Translations under genes and position numbers: made by a program | The notes under the pieces: model-generated | Database searches by the model: none | What the model saw: only the letters and a program-made list of their open reading frames with translations | Told to the model about the DNA's origin: nothing | Shown: positions 57,846 to 64,000 of the stretch, one piece after another | Numbering within the stretch: the first letter of the stretch is position 1 | How the letters are laid out: each line of letters opens with the position of its first letter | DNA from: Clostridiales bacterium | GTDB lineage: Bacteria > Bacillota > Clostridia > Christensenellales > CAG-138 | Assembly: GCA_004556165.1 (NCBI GenBank) | Contig: SFIR01000001.1 | Location: forward strand, 153,451 to 217,450 | Direction of reading: 5' to 3' | Length of the DNA: 64,000 nucleotides

Positions 57846-60278
57846 ATGGCAAAAAAGACCAATCCGATAGAAAATATACACGAGAAGCAGATTTTCGTAC
57901 GCAGCATGGACGATGTAATGCATCAATCCATGCTCCCGTATGCAGAGCATGTAATCCTTGAGCGTGCTTTGCCGCGCGTTGAAGATGGCTTAAAGCCCGT
58001 ACAACGCAGAATACTCTACACCATGATGGAGCTTTCGCTTGCGCCTGACAAGCCTCACCGCAAGAGCGCCCGTATCGTCGGCGATTGCCTCGGTAAATAT
58101 CACCCCCACGGCGATACATCGGTCTATGATGCAATGGTCCGCATGGCGCAGGATTTTAATATGCGCGTACCGCTCGTTGACGGGCATGGTAACTTCGGAA
58201 GCATGGACGGGGATACCGCTGCCGCAATGCGTTATACCGAAGCCAGAATGACCCCTGCCGCCATGCAGCTACTTCGGGATATTGATAAGGATACGGTTAA
58301 ATTCGGACTTAACTTTGATGATACTCTAAAGGAACCGGATTTGCTCCCGGGAAGATTTCCGAATCTCCTCATTAACGGTTCAAACGGTATTGCAGTAGGT
58401 TTGACTACCAGCATACTTCCGCATAATCCGCATGAAGCCATTGATGCTGTAATTGCGAGAATAAAGAACCCTGAGATAACGGTGGATGAGCTGATGAAGA
58501 TAATGCCATGCCCGGATTTTCCGACGGGCGGATATATTATCAATTCCCCCGAGATCAAAACATCGTATGAAACGGGCAGGGGCAAGCTGATAAATCGGGC
58601 TAAGACTCATTTTGAGCCGCTGAAGAACGGCAAAACAAATATCGTTATCACTGAATTCCCATATCAGGTCAACAAGGCCTCGGCACTCGAAAAAATACTC
58701 GGACTTGTGCAGACTAAAAAGGCTCAGTTCTCCGGAATTTCGGATATCAGGGACGAGTCCGACCGCACGGGAATCCGTGCAGTTATCGAAGTCAAGAAGG
58801 ATGCCGATCCGCAGAAGGTGCTCAATGCGCTTTTCAAATATTCGGATCTTCAAAAGACGGCGAGCGTGATAATGGTCGCTATTGCGGATGGCAAGCCCAA
58901 GCTTCTGAGCCTTCCCGAAATGCTTGATTACTATATCAAGCATCAGGAGAATGTTGTCACAAGAAGATGCAGCTCGGAGCTTGAACAGGCGGAGCGCCGT
59001 GCTCATATTCTGCAGGGTCTGATGATTGCGCTTCTCAATATTGATGAGGTGATTGCGCTCATTCGTGCTTCAAAATCCCCAAAGGAAGCGAAGCAGGGCT
59101 TGGTGGAAAGATTTGACCTTACCGCTATACAGGCTGATGCCATACTCGATCTGAGGCTGCAAAGGCTTACCAATCTTGAACAGCTTGAGATTGAGCGTGA
59201 ATGTAAAGACACCGAAAAGCAGATCAAACGCCTGAAGGATATCCTCGGCTCAAAATCGAAGCTCGATAAGCTCATAGTTGATGAGCTTACAGAAATACGA
59301 GGCATAATCGCTTCCGAACGCCGTACCGTACTCATAGATGCAGATACCGAAACGGGCGAAGAACCCGAAAACATCGCAGCTGCCGAGCCAATGTGCCTGC
59401 TCATGTACGCAGATAATAAGCTAAGGAGGCTTCCTCCTAAGCTTGTGACTCCGGAATTCCTTACGCAGGAAAAGCCTATAAAGGTCTTCAGCACAGCGAC
59501 TGACAGGATGCTCAGGCTCTTTACCACTCACGGCGCGCTTATCAGCATTTCTATGGGTGATATTCCGGAGAGCAGGATAAATCAAAAACCCACAAACCTT
59601 TCCGCTCTTACCGAGCTTGAAAAGGATGAAAAAATACTGAGCGCCTTCGATGATGATTTCACTTCTGGAAAGCTGTATTTCTATACGAGAAACGGGCTTG
59701 TGAAGTGTACCGAAGCGAACGAGTATGCGACAAAGACGAAGCGCATCGCCGCAGTCACGCTGAAGGATGATGACGCGCTGATCGGAGTCGAACACTATGA
59801 TAACGACAGCGATGCAATAATGCTTGTAACGAGTCAGGGCATGAGCATAAGGTTCGACTCGGCATCCGTACCGGTTACGGGAAGGACGAGCTCCGGCGTC
59901 AAGGGAATCAAGCTTAATGATAATGATTTTGTTATCTTTGCTGCCCATGTACCCGATGAGGGCGAATTATTGACCGTTACCGATCGTGGCTGCATGAAAC
60001 GCAGTTTCATCTTTGATCACGATATTCAGGGCAGGAACGGTAAAGGCGTTCTCTGCTTCAGCTTCAAAAAGAACGGCGCAAACGGCACAAGGCTCGTTGC
60101 CGCCATTCATGTGACGACTCCCGTTGATCTGGTTGCAGTCCAGCTGCACGGCGAAGAAACCCCCTTCAATTCGGAGGAGGTTCGTATTGAGGATCGCGCC
60201 GGCAAGGGTCAGCTCATGGTAATGGTACTCATGGATAACGTGGTAACATCCGTGAGCATGAAATCACCTGCTATCTGA
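57846..60278 (+). CDS. Type IIA topoisomerase subunit A, GyrA/ParC-like, without GyrA box
   Basis: DNA cleavage-rejoining subunit, 810 residues. Catalytic Tyr130 lies in AMRYTEARMT, the quinolone-pocket segment is GKYHPHGDTSVYDA (Thr at the usual Ser83 position), and the FEFPYQVNK-type segment is present (TEFPYQVNKAS). The C-terminal half is a beta-pinwheel (GRTSSGVKGIKL, VTDRGCMKRSFIFD). The first blade, where true GyrA has a QRRGGKG-type box needed for DNA wrapping, has none. It therefore looks like the second, ParC-like paralogue found in Clostridia. The partner B subunit is not adjacent. Downstream of rpe in the same operon. Confidence 0.9.
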   Translation: MAKKTNPIENIHEKQIFVRSMDDVMHQSMLPYAEHVILERALPRVEDGLKPVQRRILYTMMELSLAPDKPHRKSARIVGDCLGKYHPHGDTSVYDAMVRMAQDFNMRVPLVDGHGNFGSMDGDTAAAMRYTEARMTPAAMQLLRDIDKDTVKFGLNFDDTLKEPDLLPGRFPNLLINGSNGIAVGLTTSILPHNPHEAIDAVIARIKNPEITVDELMKIMPCPDFPTGGYIINSPEIKTSYETGRGKLINRAKTHFEPLKNGKTNIVITEFPYQVNKASALEKILGLVQTKKAQFSGISDIRDESDRTGIRAVIEVKKDADPQKVLNALFKYSDLQKTASVIMVAIADGKPKLLSLPEMLDYYIKHQENVVTRRCSSELEQAERRAHILQGLMIALLNIDEVIALIRASKSPKEAKQGLVERFDLTAIQADAILDLRLQRLTNLEQLEIERECKDTEKQIKRLKDILGSKSKLDKLIVDELTEIRGIIASERRTVLIDADTETGEEPENIAAAEPMCLLMYADNKLRRLPPKLVTPEFLTQEKPIKVFSTATDRMLRLFTTHGALISISMGDIPESRINQKPTNLSALTELEKDEKILSAFDDDFTSGKLYFYTRNGLVKCTEANEYATKTKRIAAVTLKDDDALIGVEHYDNDSDAIMLVTSQGMSIRFDSASVPVTGRTSSGVKGIKLNDNDFVIFAAHVPDEGELLTVTDRGCMKRSFIFDHDIQGRNGKGVLCFSFKKNGANGTRLVAAIHVTTPVDLVAVQLHGEETPFNSEEVRIEDRAGKGQLMVMVLMDNVVTSVSMKSPAI

Positions 60279-60540
60279 TAGCGTCAAGTATCTGCCTCAG
60301 CTTTGCCTGCTGCTCCTCATTCAGATACGGCAGGATGCTGTTTTCGGCAGCCGAAAGCTCTGCTTCGCTGAATTGTCCGCTGCGCTTCTGCTGATCGGTA
60401 ACTTTTTTAAGCTCGCTCATCAGCTCGCTTTCACTGCGTCCGCCGTATTTTTGCATAAGTTCATCAACGTTTTTTCTGAGTTCAGGGGAATCCGAAGGTG
60501 ATTGGGGCTTTTTCGCTCCGTTCTTGATGCTCTTTGCCAT
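60271..60540 (-). CDS. Small helical protein of unknown function
   Basis: An 89-residue, basic N-terminus plus acidic helices: KNVDELMQKYGGRSESELMS, ELKKVTDQQKRSGQFSEAEL and the end LPYLNEEQQAKLRQILDAIR. The pattern K-x-x-x-x-S-E-x-E-L-M-x-E-L and final LN-x-x-Q-x-x-K-L looks conserved-like, as in short DUF proteins of Oscillospiraceae, but I cannot name it. Tail-to-tail with the gyrA-like gene (8-base overlap) and head-to-head with the next small gene. AAGGAG-like site is weak (GGAGGC just before the ATG). Confidence 0.65.
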   Translation of the reverse strand: MAKSIKNGAKKPQSPSDSPELRKNVDELMQKYGGRSESELMSELKKVTDQQKRSGQFSEAELSAAENSILPYLNEEQQAKLRQILDAIR

Positions 60541-60634
60541 ACTGCCTCCAAATAGCTTTGTAGTATTTATTTATGCACACTCATCCCAAAGCGTGAATAT
60601 TCTGTTTATAGAAATCGCAAGCGGAGGAATAAAA

Positions 60635-61033
60635 ATGCAAAGAGTTCCGGTAAGACAAAGGCAGCATATGATGCCGCAGCAGAATCAGAGGCAGCAGAGC
60701 ATGAACGATACTTCGCCGGCACTGCTCCTTGCAAGGCGCGTTCGTTCGGAGCAGGGCGTGGAGCAGCTGAAAGCGTATCTTGTTGCGATTGAGCCCTTTG
60801 TTGCTCCGAATGAGGTCAGGGCGATTGGCTCTGCGTTCGGCATTGATACCGATACGCTCCCAAGGCCAAATATCCGGCAAAGCCAGAATCAGCATGGAAA
60901 CGCACAGAATAACAGCTTCGGCGGAGGGAACCGGAACCAGATGCAGATGCTGCAGATGATAATGAATATGCAGAATATGATGAAAGGCGGAGGAGATATT
61001 TCCCAAATCATGAGAATGATGGGAGGCAGATAA
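60635..61033 (+). CDS. Small Gln/Met-rich protein of unknown function
   Basis: A 132-residue protein. The N-terminus MQRVPVRQRQHMMPQQNQRQ is rich in Gln, Arg and Met. A compact helical centre (SPALLLARRVRSEQGVEQLK, FVAPNEVRAIGSAFGID) is followed by Gln/Asn/Met-rich low-complexity sequence ending NMMKGGGDISQIMRMMGGR. The ATG at 60635 follows GCGGAGGAATAAAA; a longer frame from 60524 is not supported. The same region is shared head-to-head with the opposite small gene. Low-complexity Met-rich ends can mediate self-association; the function is unknown. Confidence 0.72.
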   Translation: MQRVPVRQRQHMMPQQNQRQQSMNDTSPALLLARRVRSEQGVEQLKAYLVAIEPFVAPNEVRAIGSAFGIDTDTLPRPNIRQSQNQHGNAQNNSFGGGNRNQMQMLQMIMNMQNMMKGGGDISQIMRMMGGR

Positions 61034-61049
61034 CTCCGGGAATGAGAAT

Positions 61050-61685
61050 ATGACTAAAGAAGAATGGAATAATGCCGTAATAAGGGGACTTGCAGAGGCG
61101 CACCCCGATGCGAGACCGGAACTCAATTTCACAAATCCTTTCGAGCTGCTGATTGCGACCATGCTGTCCGCTCAGTGTACGGACAGGCAGGTAAATAAAT
61201 GCACGCCTGCACTCTTTCGGGATCATCCGAATGCAGAGAGCATCAGCAGAATGACGCCGGAGGAGATAGCCCTTTACATTAAACCCTGTGGGTTTTATAA
61301 TACTAAAGGCAAAAACATCATCGCTGCATGCAGGGAGCTCGTCGAGAAATACGGCGGAGAAGTTCCCTGCGACAGGGAAGCACTTGAGGCACTCCCGGGG
61401 GTAGGCAGGAAAACTGCCAATGTCGTGCTTTCAAATGCTTTCGGAGTACCGGCTATTGCGGTCGATACACATGTTTTCAGGGTAAGCAACAGACTCGGTC
61501 TTGCTGAAGCAAAGACGGTCGAGGAAACGGAAAAGCAGCTCATGCAGGCAATACCCAAGGAGCTGTGGTCGATGATGCACCATTACATAATCTTTCACGG
61601 AAGAAGAGTATGCTCTGCAAAAAAGCCCAATTGCGCCGAATGCACGCTGAAGGATCTTTGCAGATACTATAAGGAGAATAAATAA
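61050..61685 (+). CDS. nth: Endonuclease III (DNA glycosylase/AP lyase)
   Basis: Base-excision repair glycosylase for oxidised pyrimidines. The 211 residues have the helix-hairpin-helix LPGVGRKTANVVLSNAFG with the catalytic Lys, the catalytic Asp in AIAVDTHVFRVSNRLGL, and the [4Fe-4S] cluster loop CSAKKPNCAECTLKDLC (C-x6-C-x2-C-x5-C). The ATG sits 16 bases after the preceding gene with GGGAATGAG upstream. Its TAA overlaps the obg ATG by one base. Firm call. Confidence 0.96.
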   Translation: MTKEEWNNAVIRGLAEAHPDARPELNFTNPFELLIATMLSAQCTDRQVNKCTPALFRDHPNAESISRMTPEEIALYIKPCGFYNTKGKNIIAACRELVEKYGGEVPCDREALEALPGVGRKTANVVLSNAFGVPAIAVDTHVFRVSNRLGLAEAKTVEETEKQLMQAIPKELWSMMHHYIIFHGRRVCSAKKPNCAECTLKDLCRYYKENK

Positions 61686-62953
61686 TGCAATTCGTAGATA
61701 AAGCCAGGATAATTATTAAGGCAGGCAATGGCGGTGACGGCTGTTCAAGCTTCCATCGCGAGAAATATGTTTCGCACGGCGGACCCGACGGCGGAGACGG
61801 CGGCAGGGGAGGCAATGTCATTTTTTATGCCGATGAGAATATGAATACACTTTTGGATTTCAAGTTCTCTCGGTATTTCAGAGCCGAGAACGGTGAAAAC
61901 GGCAGGGGAAATAATCAGTACGGCAAAAGAGGCGAGGATTTGATTATCAAGGTTCCATTAGGTACCCGTATCCGTGATCTTGCTTCCGGAAAGATCATTG
62001 CCGATATGAACAAACCCAAGCGTGAACGAATTGTGCTGCACGGAGGCAGGGGAGGAAAGGGCAATGCAAAGTTTGCTACACCGACAAAGCAGGCTCCGCG
62101 CTATGCCCAGAACGGCCAGAAAACGAAGGAATACGAGGTCGAGCTGGAGCTCATGACAATTGCAGATGTCGGTCTTATCGGGCTTCCGAATGTCGGAAAA
62201 TCTACGATACTGTCCGTAATCACAAGCGCCAAGCCAAAGATCGCCAATTATCATTTCACGACCCTTACGCCAAATCTCGGAGTGGTGAAACGCTATGATG
62301 ATTCATTCGTTGTTGCCGATATCCCGGGCCTTATCGAGGGCGCAGCCGAGGGAGCGGGTCTGGGGCATGACTTCCTACGCCATATTGAGCGCACAAGGCT
62401 CTTGGTGCATGTCCTTGACATATCGGGCTCTGAAGGACGGGATCCGATCGAGGATTACAGACAGATACGCAAAGAGCTTTCCGATTACAGCGATAAGCTT
62501 GCAGAGCTGCCTGAATTGATCGCTGCAAACAAGATGGATATAACAGGAGCAGAGGACTATCTTGAGTTTCTGAAAGAGGAACTCGAAGGCACAAACGCAG
62601 AGATATTCCCCGTTTCGGCTGCAACTACAAAGGGCTTTGAGCCGCTGCTGGATCGCATAGTTGAGCTTCTTAGGGTACTGCCGTCCACGCGTGAATTTGC
62701 AGAGGATGATATTATCGAAGCTCCTCAGTATGACTGGAACTTCGAGATAACGAAGGATGATGATGTTTTTGTCGTGACAGGTGGCATTGTTGACTATATA
62801 CTTGATACAACCAATGCAGAAGACGATGAGTCCATGCGCAGGTTCCAGAAGCTTCTTGAAAGCGAGGGTATTATTGAGGCTCTCAGGAAGGCAGGAGCGG
62901 ACAGCGAAAGCGTCATAAGGCTGGGCGAATGGGAATTCGACTTTATAGAATAG
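61685..62953 (+). CDS. obgE: GTPase ObgE/CgtA
   Basis: Large-subunit assembly and stress-response GTPase. The 422 residues have the glycine-rich Obg fold (GGDGCSSFHREKYVSHGGPD and GGRGGNVIF), the G domain with GLPNVGKST, DIPGLIEGA and ANKMD, and the C-terminal OCT domain (residues about 340-422). AAGGAG lies 9 bases before the ATG. Coupled to nth by a one-base overlap. Here it is not beside rplU-rpmA, the usual location. Firm call. Confidence 0.96.
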   Translation: MQFVDKARIIIKAGNGGDGCSSFHREKYVSHGGPDGGDGGRGGNVIFYADENMNTLLDFKFSRYFRAENGENGRGNNQYGKRGEDLIIKVPLGTRIRDLASGKIIADMNKPKRERIVLHGGRGGKGNAKFATPTKQAPRYAQNGQKTKEYEVELELMTIADVGLIGLPNVGKSTILSVITSAKPKIANYHFTTLTPNLGVVKRYDDSFVVADIPGLIEGAAEGAGLGHDFLRHIERTRLLVHVLDISGSEGRDPIEDYRQIRKELSDYSDKLAELPELIAANKMDITGAEDYLEFLKEELEGTNAEIFPVSAATTKGFEPLLDRIVELLRVLPSTREFAEDDIIEAPQYDWNFEITKDDDVFVVTGGIVDYILDTTNAEDDESMRRFQKLLESEGIIEALRKAGADSESVIRLGEWEFDFIE

Positions 62954-63045
62954 TAAAAAATGTATTATGTTAAGAAATAATTTCAAATCGGATTTAATAT
63001 AGGAACAATACGGCGATATATATCTGAAAAATCCTAAAAAAGATG

Positions 63046-63074
63046 TTGACAAACGGTACACGGGTGTGTATAAT
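63046..63074 (+). promoter_or_regulatory. Consensus promoter of the tRNA operon
   Basis: Perfect TTGACA (63046-63051) and TATAAT (63069-63074) with the optimal 17-base spacer, about 50 bases ahead of the first tRNA. Confidence 0.82.
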
Positions 63075-63123
63075 AATCAACGTCGCGAAAAGCGAATGAG
63101 CAAATCGCATAGTGCGGAGCTTT

Positions 63124-63200
63124 CGGGGTGTAGCGCAGTTCGGTAGCGTACGTGCTTTGGGAGCATGGGGCCAAGGGTTCAAATCCCTTCACCCCGACCA
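63124..63200 (+). tRNA. tRNA-Pro (anticodon TGG)
   Basis: 77 bases with acceptor CGGGGTG/CACCCCG, anticodon stem CGTGC/GCATG around loop TTTGGGA, and encoded CCA. First of seven in the operon. Confidence 0.96.
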
Positions 63201-63209
63201 TCTTTATGT

Positions 63210-63285
63210 GGCCCCTTGGTCAAGCGGTCTAAGACACCGCCCTTTCACGGCGGTAACAGGAGTTCGAGTCTCCTAGGGGTCACCA
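63210..63285 (+). tRNA. tRNA-Glu (anticodon TTC)
   Basis: 76 bases; acceptor GGCCCCT with AGGGGTC (one G-T), anticodon stem CCGCC/GGCGG with loop CTTTCAC, encoded CCA. Confidence 0.95.
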
Positions 63286-63294
63286 CCTATTTTA

Positions 63295-63371
63295 GGGCCT
63301 TTAGCTCAGTTGGTTAGAGCGGTCGGCTCATAACCGATTGGTCCGGGGTTCGAGTCCCTGAAGGCCCACCA
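63295..63371 (+). tRNA. tRNA with anticodon CAT, most likely tRNA-Ile2 (lysidine-modified)
   Basis: 77 bases; acceptor GGGCCTT/AAGGCCC, anticodon stem GTCGG/CCGAT (one G-T pair) with loop CTCATAA. The C4-G69 and C5-G68 pairs are those recognised by TilS on tRNA-Ile2, and the body resembles Bacillus tRNA-Ile(CAT) more than elongator tRNA-Met. A generic finder would label it Met. It lacks initiator tRNA features. Confidence 0.9.
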
Positions 63372-63379
63372 AAATACGC

Positions 63380-63456
63380 GGTCCGGTAGTTCAGTTGGTT
63401 AGAATGCCAGCCTGTCACGCTGGAGGTCAGGGGTTCGAGCCCCCTTCGGATCGCCA
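63380..63456 (+). tRNA. tRNA-Asp (anticodon GTC)
   Basis: 77 bases; anticodon stem CCAGC/GCTGG with loop CTGTCAC, acceptor GGTCCGG with TCGGATC (two G-T pairs), discriminator G, encoded CCA. Confidence 0.95.
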
Positions 63457-63477
63457 TTTTTAATATGTGTTTGATTC

Positions 63478-63553
63478 GCTGGTGTAGCTCAATTGGCAGA
63501 GCAGCTGATTTGTAATCAGCAGGTTGCGGGTTCGAGTCCCATCACCAGCTCCA
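63478..63553 (+). tRNA. tRNA-Thr (anticodon TGT)
   Basis: 76 bases; acceptor GCTGGTG/CACCAGC, anticodon stem GCTGA/TCAGC with loop TTTGTAA, encoded CCA. Confidence 0.95.
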
Positions 63554-63566
63554 GCGAAATTATTAT

Positions 63567-63651
63567 GGACGGGTTCCCGAGTGGCCAAAGGGAGCGGACT
63601 GTAAATCCGTTGTCACAGACTACGATGGTTCGAATCCATCCCCGTCCACCA
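63567..63651 (+). tRNA. tRNA-Tyr (anticodon GTA)
   Basis: 85 bases with a long variable arm; acceptor GGACGGG/CCCGTCC, anticodon loop CTGTAAA, encoded CCA. Confidence 0.95.
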
Positions 63652-63661
63652 TTTTTTATAT

Positions 63662-63748
63662 GCGGGAATGGCGGAATTGGCAGACGCGTACGGTTCAGGT
63701 CCGTATGGGGGCGACTTCGTGCAGGTTCAAGTCCTGTTTCCCGCACCA
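63662..63748 (+). tRNA. tRNA-Leu (anticodon CAG)
   Basis: 87 bases with a long variable arm; acceptor GCGGGAA/TTCCCGC, anticodon stem TACGG/CCGTA with loop TTCAGGT, encoded CCA. Last tRNA of the operon. Confidence 0.95.
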
Positions 63749-63753
63749 TAACT

Positions 63754-63802
63754 GGACCGGTAATTGATACAATGTGTCGATTACCGGTCCGTTTCATTTT
63801 AT
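63754..63802 (+). terminator. Terminator of the tRNA operon
   Basis: GGACCGGTAAT (63754-63764) pairs perfectly with ATTACCGGTCC (63780-63790), followed by GTTTCATTTTA. Confidence 0.82.
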
Positions 63803-63904
63803 CACGAAAAACCCTGCGAATAGGTCGTTTTCACAAAACAGCGGGTGCATTTGAGATTCGTCAGAGAGTGAAAATGAGCTGTTTCTCACCTTGGAGGACC
63901 TCCT

Positions 63905-64000
63905 GTGAAGGTATCTGTCGGAGGCTTATATCCTAATCGTTTCAAAAAATCACAACCGTTTCACACAAAGAAAGCCCGTGATGAGGACCGCCTGATCCCC
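63905..64000 (+). CDS. Possible start of a gene running off the window
   Basis: From the GTG at 63905 the frame is open to the right edge (32 codons), preceded by GGAGG seven bases upstream. The visible residues MKVSVGGLYPNRF and KKARDEDRLIP are too few to name a family. The gene lies just after the tRNA operon terminator. A weak candidate: length and start are the only support. Confidence 0.3.
   Translation, partial: MKVSVGGLYPNRFKKSQPFHTKKARDEDRLIP

Noticed and set aside
63893..63903. Ribosome-site-sequestering hairpin GGAGG-A-CCTCC before the last possible gene
   Set aside because: The two arms are separated by one base only, too short for a stable hairpin loop.
63754..64000. Integrated element or attachment site after the tRNA-Leu gene
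   Set aside because: tRNA 3' ends are common integration targets, but no repeat of the tRNA end and no integrase sequence is visible; what follows is an ordinary terminator.
1..64000. CRISPR arrays, insertion sequences, rRNA operons, prophage
   Set aside because: No regularly spaced repeats, transposase or phage motifs and no rRNA sequence were found on reading through the window.

Overview
The window reads as a chromosomal segment of an uncultured, anaerobic, fermentative Clostridia (Firmicutes/Bacillota), most likely a gut Oscillospirales- or Christensenellales-type bacterium. This is inferred from the Firmicutes gene order def-fmt-rsmB-rlmN-stp-prkC-rsgA-rpe, the ylxM-ffh-rpsP-khpA-rimM-trmD-rplS-rbgA-rnhB-yraN block, an IreB protein, a two-subunit Fe-S serine dehydratase, an electron-bifurcating acyl-CoA dehydrogenase/Etf set, many Cys-lipobox lipoproteins and a dockerin protein. 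There are no rRNA genes, CRISPR arrays, insertion sequences or phage genes, and most of the sequence is core chromosome. Layout: 1-1.3 kb holds the 3' part of a Zn/Cd P-type ATPase. 1.56-4.7 kb is an acyl-CoA dehydrogenase-EtfB-EtfA operon whose EtfA carries an N-terminal ferredoxin domain. 4.8-5.0 kb is a small acyl-carrier-like protein that lacks the phosphopantetheine serine. 5.3-11.4 kb is the SRP/ribosome-maturation block. 11.5-14.8 kb carries a membrane-linked glycosyltransferase, gap and lplA. 14.8-20.2 kb (minus strand) carries an orphan membrane protein, hisS, dnaX, rsfS and a fused nadD-yqeK. A tRNA-Ala and an SDR follow, then a minus-strand ABC pair (21.7-25.8 kb) whose permease has a long coiled coil. 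26-32.8 kb is accessory: an iron alcohol dehydrogenase, a LysR regulator, an EEP-fold protein, and a solute-binding lipoprotein paired with a membrane-spanning LuxR-type regulator but with no transporter. 33.1-37.8 kb is a run of lipoprotein, small hypothetical and secreted genes ending in a 986-residue dockerin protein. 38-40.7 kb holds ireB, pduL and sdaAB-sdaAA. 40.8-47.6 kb (minus) holds thiI, a cysteine desulfurase, a class A PBP, a DtxR-type regulator and radC. 47.8-49.9 kb has a small orphan gene and two tandem paralogous lipoproteins separated by a structured RNA-like leader. 50.2-60.3 kb is the translation-start/rRNA-methylation/PASTA-kinase operon ending in a gyrA-like gene. 60.3-63 kb has two small proteins, nth and obg. 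63.1-63.75 kb is a seven-tRNA operon (Pro, Glu, Ile2/CAT, Asp, Thr, Tyr, Leu), followed by the possible start of a further gene that runs out of the window. How it fits together: the carbon genes (gap, iron alcohol dehydrogenase, PduL, serine dehydratase, bifurcating dehydrogenase) point to sugar and amino-acid fermentation with acyl-phosphate and reduced ferredoxin as energy currencies. IreB, Stp and PrkC are the known parts of a cell-wall-stress kinase circuit. The least conventional parts are the binding-protein/membrane-LuxR pair, the serine-less ACP-like protein with its promoter palindrome, the pseudoknot-capable leader before the second lipoprotein, and the repeat-built dockerin protein. 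All names rest on reading motifs and gene order by eye; no database search was possible.
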